Notes: generated by a model from the sequence alone, not told the origin. A stretch of 64,000 bases of DNA from Streptomyces pyxinae (GCF_024756275.1 NZ_JANUGQ010000001.1:558001-622000), one strand, 5' to 3'; shown: positions 1 through 9,247, counted from the stretch's first letter. Numbers and translations: made by a program.

Positions 1-1313
1 TCGATCCGGGCGCCGATCGAGGCGGCCCGCTCCACCATGCCGACCAGCCCGAAGTGCCCGGTGTCGGCGAGGGTTTCGAGGGTGGTGCCAGCCGGAAGCC
101 CCCGTCCGTCGTCGCGCACGCTCAGCCGGAGGTCGCCGTCCAGCACCCCGAGGGCGACCTCGACGGCCGTGCACCGGGCGTGCCGGCCCGCGTTCTCCAG
201 GGCCTCCGCCGCGATGGCCAGCAACTGCCGGGCCACGGGCCGGGGTACCGGCGGCGCGGCCCGGTCACCGGTCCGGCGGAACGCCGTCGGCAGGCCGTAC
301 CGCTGCTCGAAGTCCTCCGCCATGGCGAGGAGTTCGCCGGCCAGGTCGTCGCCGTGGGTCAGCCCGGACGACCGGCGGAGGTCGGAGAGCAGCTCCCGGG
401 CCTCGGCCGCCGCGCGCCGGGCGGACCGGGCGACCAGTTCGGCCTGGCGTCCGACGGTGGCCGGATCGGTGCGGGACGCCGAGTGGGCGAGGCCGTCGGC
501 CGCGAGCGCGAGCCCGTACAGCGTCTTGGCCACCGAGTCGTGCATCTCCCGGGCCAGCCGCCGCCGTTCCGCCTCGACGGCCTCGTTCACCGCGAGCCGG
601 GCGCGGGTCTCGGTGAGCGCCTGGCTCGCCCGGCCGAACCGGAGCAGCAGATTGCGCAGGGTGACGCCGAGCGCGCCGGTGATGACACAGAAGCCGGGGA
701 GCAGCAGGGCCGTGGCGTCACCGGCCGACAGCTTCGGATCGGCGGCGTACACACCGAAGACGATCAGCGTCTGGAGGGCGGCGAAGACCGCGGCCACCCG
801 CCAGCCCCGGATCAGCCCGGCCAGCAGCGGCGTACAGACGGTGACATAGGCGAGGGTGGACTCCGGGGTGGCCGTGACCAGGAGCAGGGCGCCGAAGGCG
901 GTGTCGACACCCAGCAGCCAGGGGTGGCGCAGCAGCAGCGGCCCGAAGCGCTCCCAGTCCCGGAAGAGGGCGTACGAGACCATGAAGGTGACCAGGACGG
1001 CGGCACCGACCAGCCACTTCGCCAGGCCGTCGGCGGCGCCGTCCACGGCGAACGGGGTCGCCATGCCGATCATGGCCAGCCGGAGGCCGAACACCTGGCG
1101 GCAGAGCGCCTGGAGGGCGTTGACCTGGAGGGCGACCCCCGGGCGGTCTCCGGGGCGGTCTCCGGGCCCGGGCCCCCTGCCGGTCCCGGCGGCTCCGGGG
1201 AGCCCGGAAGATCCGGAAGGTTCGGGCGTGGCTCCGGCGGCACCGGAGATTCCGGTGGCCGGTCCGCCGCGCGGCCGTGGCGACCGTAACCCTCTCAACG
1301 CCCTGAATCCCAT
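1..1313 (-). CDS. Sensor histidine kinase, NarL/HisKA_3 type (3' end outside window)
   Basis: The frame stays open to the window edge, so the end of the ATPase domain is missing. The start at 1313 is chosen because a GGAGGAGGAA ribosome site lies just upstream. A Gly/Pro-rich N-terminus of about 50 residues precedes several hydrophobic membrane segments (roughly residues 60-190). A coiled linker follows, then the dimerisation box REMHDSVAKTLYGLAL with phospho-acceptor His258, an N-box (EALENAGRHAR) and a G-box (DDGRGL). This is the architecture of two-component kinases that phosphorylate NarL-type response regulators. No partner regulator is visible; it probably lies left of the window. It follows the tad operon in the same direction and could sense surface or growth state, but that link is inference. 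Confidence 0.9.
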   Translation of the reverse strand, partial: MGFRALRGLRSPRPRGGPATGISGAAGATPEPSGSSGLPGAAGTGRGPGPGDRPGDRPGVALQVNALQALCRQVFGLRLAMIGMATPFAVDGAADGLAKWLVGAAVLVTFMVSYALFRDWERFGPLLLRHPWLLGVDTAFGALLLVTATPESTLAYVTVCTPLLAGLIRGWRVAAVFAALQTLIVFGVYAADPKLSAGDATALLLPGFCVITGALGVTLRNLLLRFGRASQALTETRARLAVNEAVEAERRRLAREMHDSVAKTLYGLALAADGLAHSASRTDPATVGRQAELVARSARRAAAEARELLSDLRRSSGLTHGDDLAGELLAMAEDFEQRYGLPTAFRRTGDRAAPPVPRPVARQLLAIAAEALENAGRHARCTAVEVALGVLDGDLRLSVRDDGRGLPAGTTLETLADTGHFGLVGMVERAASIGARI

Positions 1314-1406
1314 GGCCGGTTCCTCCTCCCTCGCACCTGCCGGGTCTCGCGGATCTCGCGGGTTGTCGTGGCTCGGGCCTCGCGAGTCCTCGTGTGGCCC
1401 GGGTGC

Positions 1407-2294
1407 TCAACCGCCGGTCAGGAAGCCGAAGTCCACATCGGCGCCGTAGACGAAACCGGCGGTCAGCAGTACCAGGGTGCCCGGCAGCAGGAAGGTCGTC
1501 ACGGCGAAGGTGGCCTTCGGCACCGCCCTGGCGGCCTTGCGGCGGGCGTTCTGGGCGTCGGTGCGGCGCATGTCGTTGGCGATCTGGATGAGCGTGTCGA
1601 CGATCGGGGCACCCAGCTCCTCCCCCTGCTGGAGGGCGGTGACGAACATCGCCACCTGCTCGGAGTCATTGCGCCTGCGCAGCTCCTCGAACGCCTGCCG
1701 GCGGCTCATGCCCATGTCCATCTGGCGCAGGGTGATACGGAGTTCGTCCGCCCAGGGGCCCTGGTACTTCTCGGCCACCCGCTCCAGCGCCTGCCGGAAG
1801 CCGAGGCCGGCCGAGACGACCACCGCGAGGACGTCCAGGAAGTCGGGCAGGGTGCGTTCGATGTGGTCCTTGCGCACCCGGATCGCGGACCAGATGCCGA
1901 CCTCCACCCAGAAGAACCCGAAGGCGAGCAGCAGCAGGGTGAGGATCACCTGCCCGCGCAGCACGGTGGTGAGGGCCCCGAAGAGGCCGAGCGCCCCGTA
2001 GACGGCGCGGCGGGCGGCGTACCGGTCGATGGTGAGTCCGGCCGGGTTGCCCGCCAGGTCGATCCGGCGGCGCTTGCGGGCCACCGCCCGGGGGCCCATC
2101 ATCCGCAGCACCAGCGGGGCCCAGCGCATGCCCAGGCGGTCCACGGCCGAGCCCACGGCCCCGGTCCGGGTCGACCCCACCTCCAGGGCGAGCGCCAGGT
2201 CGTCGGGGAGCCGGACGTCGGCCCGGTACATCCGGACGCCGTGCAGCGCCCCGTACACCGCGAGACCGACGACGGCGGCCAGCAGCAGTCCCAT
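1407..2294 (-). CDS. tadC: Tad system inner-membrane platform protein TadC
   Basis: A type II secretion F-domain (GspF/TadC) membrane protein of the Tad (tight adherence) pilus or secretion machine. It pairs with TadB to form the platform on which the TadA ATPase works. Hydrophobic segments lie at the N-terminus, near residues 105-125 and at the C-terminus. The helical T2SF core with LPDFLDVLAVVVSAGLGF is in the second half. I start it at ATG 2294 because GGAGG sits 8 nt upstream; an in-frame TTG at 2309 has its purine run too close. It is the last tad gene of the operon and follows tadB by about 40 nt. Confidence 0.9.
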   Translation of the reverse strand: MGLLLAAVVGLAVYGALHGVRMYRADVRLPDDLALALEVGSTRTGAVGSAVDRLGMRWAPLVLRMMGPRAVARKRRRIDLAGNPAGLTIDRYAARRAVYGALGLFGALTTVLRGQVILTLLLLAFGFFWVEVGIWSAIRVRKDHIERTLPDFLDVLAVVVSAGLGFRQALERVAEKYQGPWADELRITLRQMDMGMSRRQAFEELRRRNDSEQVAMFVTALQQGEELGAPIVDTLIQIANDMRRTDAQNARRKAARAVPKATFAVTTFLLPGTLVLLTAGFVYGADVDFGFLTGG

Positions 2295-2334
2295 TCTCAA
2301 GTCCTCCAAGTCCTCCGAGCCCTTTCGGGCCCGC

Positions 2335-3282
2335 TCAGACGTCGATCCGGGACAGCCGGCGGATCACCACGAAGCCGACCGCGTACAGCACGAGCGCGAC
2401 CACCACCGCCGCCTGCCCGACGCCGGCGCCGGTCATCCGGTCCAGCGCCCCGGGCATCACCGCGTTCATCAGCAGCATGGCGCCGAATCCGAAGACCGGT
2501 ACGGCGTAGGCGGTGACCGTCACCTGGGAGAGCTGGGTGCGGACCTCGCGGCGGGTCTCCTTCCGCTCCTCCAGCGTCTCGGTGAGGTTGCGCAGGGAGC
2601 TGACGACCGTACCGCCGGCCCGGTTGGAGAGGACCAGCGTGGTGACCAGGACGACGAGTTCGCGGGACGGCAGCCGCTCGGTCAGCTCCGCCAGCGCGTC
2701 CTCCAGGGACTCCCCCACCGCCAGTCGGCGGGCCACCCGGGCCAGTTCCTCGCCGGCCGGGTCCTCCAGTTCCTCGGCGGCCATGGAGAGCGCGGTGCGC
2801 AGCGCCAGGCCGGCCTGGGTGGCGTTGGCCAGGATCCGGGACAGCTCGGGCAGTTGGTTGATGAAACGCTCGGTGCGCTTGGCCCGCTGCCAGTTGAGGA
2901 ACGTATGGGCGCCCCAGAGCCCGGCGAGCGCGGCGACCGGTCCGAAGAAGGACGCCAGCAGCGACGCGGCGAGCACCCAGAGGCCGGCCGCGCAGACCAG
3001 CGCGCCGACCGTGAACTCACCGGGGGTGACCGTCAGTCCGGTCGCGGCGAGCTTGCGCTCGATCCGGCGGCCCGCCCGGGTGGTGCGGAGCCACCGGTCG
3101 AGCCGGCGGAACCGGCGGCGGTGCCCGGGTGCGGGCGGCAGCTCGGCCCGGGCGAGCCGGTCCACCAGCTCCTGGTGCTCGGCCCGGCCCCTGGCGTAGG
3201 CCCGCAGCCCCAGGACGCCGAGAAGACAGGCGAGCAGCGCGATGCCGAGGGTGGGCAGGGTGAGGGAGGACGTCTGGGACAT
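2335..3282 (-). CDS. tadB: Tad system inner-membrane platform protein TadB
   Basis: The second T2SF-domain protein of the Tad platform, 315 residues. It has an N-terminal membrane anchor, a charged Arg-rich segment, a central membrane hairpin near residues 95-125, a cytoplasmic helical domain (RFINQLPELSRILANATQAG) and two C-terminal membrane segments. TadB and TadC are usually encoded in tandem, as here, and form a heterodimeric base for pseudopilin extrusion. The start lies 10 nt after the tadA stop, so translation is probably coupled. Length and topology match actinobacterial TadB proteins. Confidence 0.9.
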   Translation of the reverse strand: MSQTSSLTLPTLGIALLACLLGVLGLRAYARGRAEHQELVDRLARAELPPAPGHRRRFRRLDRWLRTTRAGRRIERKLAATGLTVTPGEFTVGALVCAAGLWVLAASLLASFFGPVAALAGLWGAHTFLNWQRAKRTERFINQLPELSRILANATQAGLALRTALSMAAEELEDPAGEELARVARRLAVGESLEDALAELTERLPSRELVVLVTTLVLSNRAGGTVVSSLRNLTETLEERKETRREVRTQLSQVTVTAYAVPVFGFGAMLLMNAVMPGALDRMTGAGVGQAAVVVALVLYAVGFVVIRRLSRIDV

Positions 3283-3292
3283 CGGGGGCTAC

Positions 3293-4630
3293 CTATCGGG
3301 CCTCTCGCATGTAGAGCTGGTGGTCGTCGGCGGCGACTCCGAACGCCTGCGGCACCGGCTGGCCCGCCAGATAGAGGCGCTCGGCCAGCCGGCGCGGCAG
3401 CGGGAAGTACTGGAACCGTCCGTGCACCCGGCCGTCGGCGGCCGGCGGCAGGGCGTCGAAGCGGACCAGCGAGACGATCCGGTAGGCGTCCCGGCCGTGG
3501 GACTCCAGGCAGACGATCTCGGTGACCCGGCGGGAGCCGTCCGGGTGCCGGGTCAGCTGGACGATGATGTCCACGGCGCTGTTGATCTGGTCGTGCAGCG
3601 CCTCGAAGGGGACGTTCACCTCGGACATCGACGCCAGCGTCTGGAGCCGCATCAGCGCGTCCTCGGCGCTGTTGGCGTGCACCGTGGCGAGCGAGCCGTC
3701 GTGGCCGGTGGACATGGCCTGGAGCATGTCCAGCGACTCGCCGCCCCGGACCTCGCCCACCACGATCCGGTCGGGGCGCATCCGGAGGGAGTTGCGGACC
3801 AGGTCGCGGATGGTGATCCGGCCCTTGCCCTCGACATTGGCCGGCCGGGACTCCAGCCGGATCACATGGCTCTGCTGGAGCTGGAGTTCGGCGGAGTCCT
3901 CGATGGTGATGATCCGCTGGTCGTCCGGGATGAAACCGGAGAGCGCGTTGAGCAGGGTCGTCTTCCCGGTGCCGGTGGCGCCCGAGACAATGATGTTGAA
4001 CCTGGCCTGGACGAGCCCGGAGAGCAGGAAGAGCATCTGCTCGTCCAGCGACCCGACGGTGATCATCTCCTGGAGGGTGAACGCCCGGGGGAAGCGGCGG
4101 ATGGTGAGGGTGGCCCCGGAGAGCGCCAGCGGCGGGATGATCACATTGACCCGTTCCCCGCTGGGCAGCCGCGCGTCCACCATCGGATTCGCCTCGTCCA
4201 CCCGCCGGTTGACGGTGGAGACGATCCGCTCGATGGTCTGCATCAGCTGCTCGTGCGAGCCGAAGCGCAGCGGGAGCCGCTCCACCCGGCCGCCCCGCTC
4301 GACGAAGATCTGGTCCGGCCCGTTGACCATGATCTCGGTGATGGAGGCGTCCTCCAACAGCGGTTCCAGGATGCCGAGTCCGAGTGCCTCGTCCACCACC
4401 CGCCGGATGAGCTGGGCGCGTTCGAGCGTGGAGAGGACCGGGCCCTCGCGGCTGATGAGATGGCCGAGCACCCGTTCCAGCCGGGCCCGGCGCTCGGCCG
4501 CGGCCAGCGAGGACATCTCGGCGAGGTCGATCTCCTCCAGGAGCTTGGCCCGGTAGGTGGCGACGAGATGGCCGTCCTCGGCGCCGCCCGCGCTCTCCTC
4601 GGGGGCGGTGATACGTGACCGCAGACTCAT
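3293..4630 (-). CDS. tadA: Tad/CpaF-type secretion ATPase
   Basis: A hexameric cytoplasmic ATPase of the CpaF/TadA branch of the VirB11/GspE family, powering pilus assembly or secretion through TadB/TadC. The protein is 445 residues. An N-terminal helical domain (about 1-100) is followed by the family segment SITEIMVNGPDQIFVERGG and the RecA-like core with Walker A GATGTGKT at 217-224. The Asp box (ITIEDSAELQLQ) and Walker B/His region (RPDRIVVGEVRGGES) follow. All nucleotide-binding motifs look intact. The gene lies between the pseudopilin genes and tadB in a single minus-strand operon. Confidence 0.95.
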   Translation of the reverse strand: MSLRSRITAPEESAGGAEDGHLVATYRAKLLEEIDLAEMSSLAAAERRARLERVLGHLISREGPVLSTLERAQLIRRVVDEALGLGILEPLLEDASITEIMVNGPDQIFVERGGRVERLPLRFGSHEQLMQTIERIVSTVNRRVDEANPMVDARLPSGERVNVIIPPLALSGATLTIRRFPRAFTLQEMITVGSLDEQMLFLLSGLVQARFNIIVSGATGTGKTTLLNALSGFIPDDQRIITIEDSAELQLQQSHVIRLESRPANVEGKGRITIRDLVRNSLRMRPDRIVVGEVRGGESLDMLQAMSTGHDGSLATVHANSAEDALMRLQTLASMSEVNVPFEALHDQINSAVDIIVQLTRHPDGSRRVTEIVCLESHGRDAYRIVSLVRFDALPPAADGRVHGRFQYFPLPRRLAERLYLAGQPVPQAFGVAADDHQLYMREAR

Positions 4631-4688
4631 ACGGCTCCTCCTGCTTCCGCTGCGGGGCGCTGCCGGCTGTCGCGGGGCGGGCGGGGGC

Positions 4689-5255
4689 TCACCGGCTCGG
4701 CAGGGGCATGGTGGCGCTCCGCTCGACCGGGCCCCAGTCCAGGCCGGGCACGATGACGGGGATCCGGACGCGCGCGGTGTACGTCACATCCCTGGCGCCC
4801 TCGCTCGGGGAGAAGTCGCTGTTCCGGGCGAACCAGCCGCCCATGGCGCTCCGCCCGGCCTGCTCGGGGCTGGTCTCCGGCCGGTCGGTGGCGGCCATCC
4901 GGGCGGCCGCCCGGGCGCCGGTGCCCGCCTGGTTGGCGGCGTACGCGGCCGCGCCGAGCTGGATGGCCAGCAGGCCGACCAGGAGCAGCAGCGGGAGGAA
5001 GCCCAGGTACTCGATGGCCACCTGGCCCCGGTCGGAGGCCGCCCGCCCGGCCCGGTCGGGGCTGCGGTCGTGCAGGTCGCGGTGCCGGGCGCGGGTCCCG
5101 TTCGGGTCGCGGTGCCGGGCCCGGGGCCGGTCGGGGTTCCGGAGCCCGTGGCGATAACCGGTCCGGTCACGGCCGGGGGCCGGCCACCCGGCACGGTCGG
5201 GGGCGTGGCGGGTCCGGGACCCGGGGGTGGGTTCCGTCTGCGGGGGCGCGCTCAT
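4689..5255 (-). CDS. TadE-like pseudopilin, distal copy
   Basis: A TadE-type minor pseudopilin: a short basic stretch, the signature GQVAIEYLGFLP, one membrane helix (about residues 90-110) and a small extracytoplasmic domain. The start at 5255 overlaps the stop of the preceding TadE gene as ATGA, which fixes the frame. The first 80 or so residues are unusual. They are almost wholly Arg/Asp/His/Pro with internal repeats (RARHRDPNGT, RARHRDLHDR). TadE proteins normally have only a few residues before the signature, so this tail may be repeat expansion or the real start may be internal. Processing by a TadV/PilD-like peptidase is expected from the family; none is seen here. Confidence 0.8.
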   Translation of the reverse strand: MSAPPQTEPTPGSRTRHAPDRAGWPAPGRDRTGYRHGLRNPDRPRARHRDPNGTRARHRDLHDRSPDRAGRAASDRGQVAIEYLGFLPLLLLVGLLAIQLGAAAYAANQAGTGARAAARMAATDRPETSPEQAGRSAMGGWFARNSDFSPSEGARDVTYTARVRIPVIVPGLDWGPVERSATMPLPSR

Positions 5256-5878
5256 GGCCGGTCCTCCTTCACCGCGGCCGCCCGGCCGTGCACGGCGAGC
5301 GGGAAGTCCAGGACGCCGGGCACCAGCACCGGCACATTGAGCGTGATGGTCGCGCCGTACATCCCCGGCCCGCCGCCGGAGCCGCAGCCGTAGCCGGCCC
5401 GTCCGGCCCAGGCGCCGGGCAGGTCCTCGCGGGCCGCCGCCGCGCAGGCCCCGTCCCCGCCGTCGCCCGCGCCGGCCCGGGCGCCCGCGTCGGCCGCGTT
5501 GCCCGCCAGGCTGAAGGTGTAGCCGATCAGTACGCACTGCCAGATCGCGACCAGCAGCAGCAGGATCAGCGGCGTCACGCCCACGAACTCGATGGCCGTC
5601 TGCCCCCGGTCACGGCCCGCCCAGCGGGTCCCGGGCGCCCGCCGGGCACCTGACACCCGCTGTTTCCGGCCCGCCCAGCAGGCCCCGCGCGAACACCGGT
5701 TCCGATCCTGGTCCGCCCAGCGGGTCCCGGACGTCCGCTGATTCCGGTCCCGGCCCCGGTCCGCCCAGCGGCCTCCGGGCAACCAACGGCTCCGGCCAGT
5801 CCGGCCGTTCCGGCGGGCCCGGGCGGCCTCGCCGGACGCGCAGGCCCCGGTCCGCGACCCCGCCCCCACCGTGCTCAT
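5252..5878 (-). CDS. TadE-like pseudopilin, proximal copy
   Basis: A second TadE-family protein with the signature GQTAIEFVGVTPLILLLL, one membrane helix and an extracytoplasmic domain rich in Gly and Cys. It starts 3 nt after the tadZ stop, with GAGGGAG within the tadZ end. As in its neighbour, the signature is preceded by a long basic tail (about 95 residues) with repeats such as GTRWADQDR and GTRWAGRDR. The DNA shows matching repeats around 5625-5800. Two adjacent pseudopilins, each with a repeat-built N-terminal extension, is odd and may reflect local slippage. No separate small Flp pilin gene is seen in the window. Confidence 0.8.
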   Translation of the reverse strand: MSTVGAGSRTGACASGEAARARRNGRTGRSRWLPGGRWADRGRDRNQRTSGTRWADQDRNRCSRGACWAGRKQRVSGARRAPGTRWAGRDRGQTAIEFVGVTPLILLLLVAIWQCVLIGYTFSLAGNAADAGARAGAGDGGDGACAAAAREDLPGAWAGRAGYGCGSGGGPGMYGATITLNVPVLVPGVLDFPLAVHGRAAAVKEDRP

Positions 5879-5881
5879 CGT

Positions 5882-7171
5882 TCAACCAGCTCCCTCGGTA
5901 CGGGGGCCGGTGCCGGCCCCGCGGCGGCGGCGCTGACGGCCGATCGCCCCCCGGTCGCCCCGGAGCCCGCCGCCCCTGGCTCCCCGGGCGGCCGGTTCGG
6001 CCGGCTTCACCAGCTCCAGTTCGGCGGCCAGCGCCCAGAGGGCATGCTTCACCGTGCTCCGGGCGTCGAGCTCATGGAGGCGGCCGGTGTCCACCACCCG
6101 CTGAAGCTCCTTGAAGGCGGCGGGGACCGTCGTACCGGCCACCCGGGTGCCGGTGATCCGCCGGATCAGGGCGGGCTGGATCTCGGTGCCCCGGCCGTAC
6201 CGGTTCACCACCGTGACCGTCTCCTCGGCCTTCCGGATCTGGAGCCGGTCCCAGAGCCGTACGACCCGCTTCGCCCCGCGCACCGCCACCACGTCCGGGG
6301 TGGTGACCAGCAGCGCGACGTCCGCCATCTCGATGGCGGCGGCGTTGGCCCCGTGCATCTGGCTGCCGCAGTCCACCACCACCAGTTCGTAGCGGGAGCG
6401 CAGGGCGCCGACGATCCCGCGCGCCGAGCGGTCGGTGACCTCCTCGCCCCGCTCCCCCTCGGCCGGGGCCAGCAGCAGGGCGAGCCCCGACTCATGACCG
6501 AAGACGGCGTCCGCCAGGACCCGGGGCGAGATGTCGGTGATGGCGGCCAGATCGGCCAGCGAGCGGCGGAACTGCACATCCAGGTACGACGCCACGTCGC
6601 CGGCCTGGAGGTCCAGGTCCACCAGCGCCGTGTTCCGGCCCGACGCCGCGGCGGCCAGCGCCAGGTGGACGGCCGTGAGGGTGGTGCCGACACCGCCCTT
6701 GGCGCCGGTGACCGTGACGACCGTGCCGCCCGGTCCCGCGACCAGTTCGGCGCCCCCGCCGAGATGGCGGCGGACCCCGGCGGCCCACTGGGCGGCGGCC
6801 TGGACCCGATGGGCCAGCTCCTCGTATCCGAGCGGCAGGGTGACCAGGCCCCGGGCGCCCGCGTCCATGGCCGCCGAGAACAGCCCGGGGCCGGCGTCCC
6901 CGGTGATCAGCACGACCCCGACGGCCGGGAAGCGGAGCGCCACCTCGCGGATCAGCTCCAGCGCGGGGACCGGCCCGATGCGCTCGTGCACCAGCACGAC
7001 CTCGGGGAGTTCGTCGAGGGAGTCGGCCGCCAACCGCGCGAGCGTGTCGACCAGTTGGGTCGAGTCGCCCACCGGGGCGGCCGGTTCGGTGGCGGGGAGC
7101 TGGCTGAGGAGGGTGATGACGGACCGGGCCGCGTCGGCGTCCCCGACCGCCGGGAGGATTCGTGTGGTCAT
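5882..7171 (-). CDS. tadZ: TadZ/CpaE-like pilus assembly P-loop protein
   Basis: A MinD/ParA-related protein of the CpaE/TadZ group, which localises Tad machines at the membrane or pole. The N-terminal part is a receiver-like fold without an obvious phospho-Asp pocket (VGVVLITGDAGPGLFSAAMDAG). The P-loop domain carries the deviant Walker A GAKGGVGTTLTAVHLA and the switch segment LVDLDLQAGDVASYL. I start at ATG 7171, which has GAGG 6 nt upstream and matches the family N-terminus. An in-frame GTG at 7183 that overlaps the cpaB stop is the alternative. The C-terminus is Arg/Gly-rich. Its place between cpaB and the pseudopilins fits a Tad operon. Confidence 0.88.
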   Translation of the reverse strand: MTTRILPAVGDADAARSVITLLSQLPATEPAAPVGDSTQLVDTLARLAADSLDELPEVVLVHERIGPVPALELIREVALRFPAVGVVLITGDAGPGLFSAAMDAGARGLVTLPLGYEELAHRVQAAAQWAAGVRRHLGGGAELVAGPGGTVVTVTGAKGGVGTTLTAVHLALAAAASGRNTALVDLDLQAGDVASYLDVQFRRSLADLAAITDISPRVLADAVFGHESGLALLLAPAEGERGEEVTDRSARGIVGALRSRYELVVVDCGSQMHGANAAAIEMADVALLVTTPDVVAVRGAKRVVRLWDRLQIRKAEETVTVVNRYGRGTEIQPALIRRITGTRVAGTTVPAAFKELQRVVDTGRLHELDARSTVKHALWALAAELELVKPAEPAARGARGGGLRGDRGAIGRQRRRRGAGTGPRTEGAG

Positions 7172-7179
7172 CCCCGTCC

Positions 7180-7896
7180 TCACTTGTCCTTGTCGAGGGT
7201 GTAGGTGCGGTCCGCCGGGGGGACCGGGGTGGTGCTGCCGGGGGCGACGAGGGCGAGGCGCACGTGCTCCGCGAAGGACTCGGCGTAGGCCACCCGCTGG
7301 GTGTCCAGGGTGCCGAGCGCGAAGGTGATGGGGACGGCCTCGGTGGCCCGGCCGGACCTGCTCTCCCGGTCGGGCTCCAGCGCCGTGAGCCTGCCGACGT
7401 CCAGAACCCGGGCGTGCGAGACGATGACCCGGGACTGCGGGGACCGGGCGGCCTGCTTCTCCCGGTCGCCCGCGAAGGTGGCGTAGATGTTCACCGTCGC
7501 CCCGGGAGTGATCTTCCCGGCCACCCCGGTGGCGGCGTCGATCATGATGGCGATCTCCTGCTCCCCGGGGCGGAGGGCCGGCCGCTGGACGACCATGTCG
7601 TCCTGGAGGAGCGAGCCCGCGCGGAGCCGGGTGACGGCGATCTTGCCGCTGATTCCGGAGAGGTCGGTGACGGCGGTGCGGGGCAGCCAGCGCTCCGGCA
7701 TCGAGATCTTCTCGAACTGCCCGGTGCCCAGGGCGGTGTAGGGCGCCACATCGCTCTTGACCCGGTATGCCGTCACCTCGGGGCCGACCTTGGAGTTCAC
7801 GTCACCGATGACCGACAGCACTCCGGCGAACGCCGCGAAGGCGCAGAGAACCGACAGCAGAAGGAGTATGACGCCGCGGCGCTGGCGGGAGTTCAT
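7180..7896 (-). CDS. cpaB: CpaB/RcpC-like SAF-domain pilus assembly protein
   Basis: A periplasm-facing Tad component: one N-terminal membrane helix (about residues 8-30) and a SAF/RcpC core. The core contains the recognisable segments LRAGSLLQDDMV and KITPGATVNIYATFAG. In other bacteria CpaB/RcpC stabilises or gates the secretion channel. In Gram-positives, which lack the outer-membrane secretin, it probably acts at the cell-wall side. It is 238 residues and ends just before tadZ with little or no gap. The upstream region contains a 16-bp tandem repeat that separates it from the conserved gene at 8051-8986. Confidence 0.85.
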   Translation of the reverse strand: MNSRQRRGVILLLLSVLCAFAAFAGVLSVIGDVNSKVGPEVTAYRVKSDVAPYTALGTGQFEKISMPERWLPRTAVTDLSGISGKIAVTRLRAGSLLQDDMVVQRPALRPGEQEIAIMIDAATGVAGKITPGATVNIYATFAGDREKQAARSPQSRVIVSHARVLDVGRLTALEPDRESRSGRATEAVPITFALGTLDTQRVAYAESFAEHVRLALVAPGSTTPVPPADRTYTLDKDK

Positions 7897-7912
7897 GGCC
7901 GTACAACCTCGA

Positions 7913-8063
7913 TCAGTTACCGGGACGGTCAGTTACGGGAACGGGCAGTTACGAGAACGGGCAGTTACGGGAACGGGCAAGAAGAAGGATCGGGCGGAAG
8001 AAGGATCGGGACGGGCGGTCACGGGGGCGGGCGGTTGCCGGGACGGGTGGTCACGGGGACGGG
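7913..8063. repeat. 16-17 bp minisatellite between cpaB and upstream gene
   Basis: Four copies of a unit close to CAGTTACGGGAACGGG fill 7913-7977. An interruption containing two AGAAGGATCGGG copies follows. Three diverged 16-bp copies (CGGTCACGGGGGCGGG type) then fill 8016-8063. The TCA that serves as stop codon of the minus-strand gene at 8051 lies inside the last unit. Confidence 0.85.
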
Positions 8064-8986
8064 CGGGAGAGGGACCGGGACGGACGGGGACGCGACGGGC
8101 CCTGGCGCACGGTCGCGGAGTCCGGGCGTACGGTCCCGGGGGCCGGGCCCGGCGGCGCCGAGACCGGGCGCAGGGGTGCGGAACAGAAGCCGCAGCGGTC
8201 GCCGATCAGCTCCAACCCGCACCAGTGGCAGTTCTCCCGCCGGACCGACGCGACCAGTTGGTAGAGCACCGAGACGTCCGGCAGATGGGCGGCGAACTCG
8301 ACCAGTCCGGTGGTGCCCCACCACCGTGCCGAGCCGGCGGGCAGCGGCACCTCCTCCACGGCGCCCGTCACCTGCCAGGCGGGGGCGAGCACCGTCTCGG
8401 GCCAGTCGCTGCCGAGCCGGCCCCGGGCGACGAGCAGCCGGGTGGCGAACCCCGGGCCCGGCGGTACGTCCGCGCCCTGGCCGATTTCGGCCAACCGCGG
8501 TTCCGGCCCGGCGAGTACGGCGAACCGGGCACCCGGCAGCCAGCCCTTGACATGGGCCTTCAGCCCGACGGGGATCCGGTCGAGCTTCGCCACCGAGCCG
8601 AGCACGGCGCCGGTGTACACATAGTGCGCCAGCAGCCGGCCCGCCGAGGCCAGCACACCGGGGCTGAAATCGCACCCCGCCAGCTGGCGGAGCTGCCGGA
8701 CGACGACCGCCACCCCGAGGGGCGGCAGATCCAGGCTCAGCAGCGCGATACGGTCGCTCTCCAGCACGGCGCGGACCATGCGCAGCCGCCGCTCCTCCTC
8801 GGCCGCCACCGCCGCGGAGTGGACGACGATGACATGATCGCGCTGCTCCAGCAGGGCCTGCATGTGGTCGACCGCCGAGTCCAGCGACTGGTCACGCGCC
8901 CCGGGGAGCACCGCGGCAGCCGGGGTCTGGCGGTCGCTGGGCGGTAACACCAGATCAGCACTGGTGACCGCAATGGCTGTCGGCAC
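8051..8986 (-). CDS. Conserved actinobacterial protein with C-terminal CxxC pairs
   Basis: I recognise this as a conserved Streptomyces protein of unknown function. The GTG start at 8986 gives the family N-terminus PTAIAVTSADLVLPP; the frame remains open further upstream but that part looks non-coding. The 311-residue product is soluble, has an alpha/beta N-terminal half (HVIVVHSAAVAAEEERRLR), and ends with two Cys pairs in CHWCGLELIGDRCGFC, suggesting a zinc ribbon. It lies directly upstream of the tad operon in the same direction and could be co-transcribed. A Pro/Arg/Ser-rich tail reaches into the minisatellite, which also supplies the stop codon. Confidence 0.75.
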   Translation of the reverse strand: MPTAIAVTSADLVLPPSDRQTPAAAVLPGARDQSLDSAVDHMQALLEQRDHVIVVHSAAVAAEEERRLRMVRAVLESDRIALLSLDLPPLGVAVVVRQLRQLAGCDFSPGVLASAGRLLAHYVYTGAVLGSVAKLDRIPVGLKAHVKGWLPGARFAVLAGPEPRLAEIGQGADVPPGPGFATRLLVARGRLGSDWPETVLAPAWQVTGAVEEVPLPAGSARWWGTTGLVEFAAHLPDVSVLYQLVASVRRENCHWCGLELIGDRCGFCSAPLRPVSAPPGPAPGTVRPDSATVRQGPSRPRPSRSLSRPSP

Positions 8987-9247
8987 GTATGGATTCCCGT
9001 CCGCTCCAGCCACCGGGCACCCGGCGGCCGCAGATCGTTCGTTACGCAGTGCTGTTGCATGAGCACTGTATCCACGACTTCCGGATGGGAGAACACCCGT
9101 CTTTTCAAGCCGGGTTCCGGCGCGAACGCCAATCAGCGGCAAACCGGTGCAGAGCGGGCGCGATATCGAACAGGTCGTCCCTTACCGGATCCCGCCGTAC
9201 GGGACACGGTTCGTCCCGCCCGGCAACACCGCGACTCCCGCCAGGGG

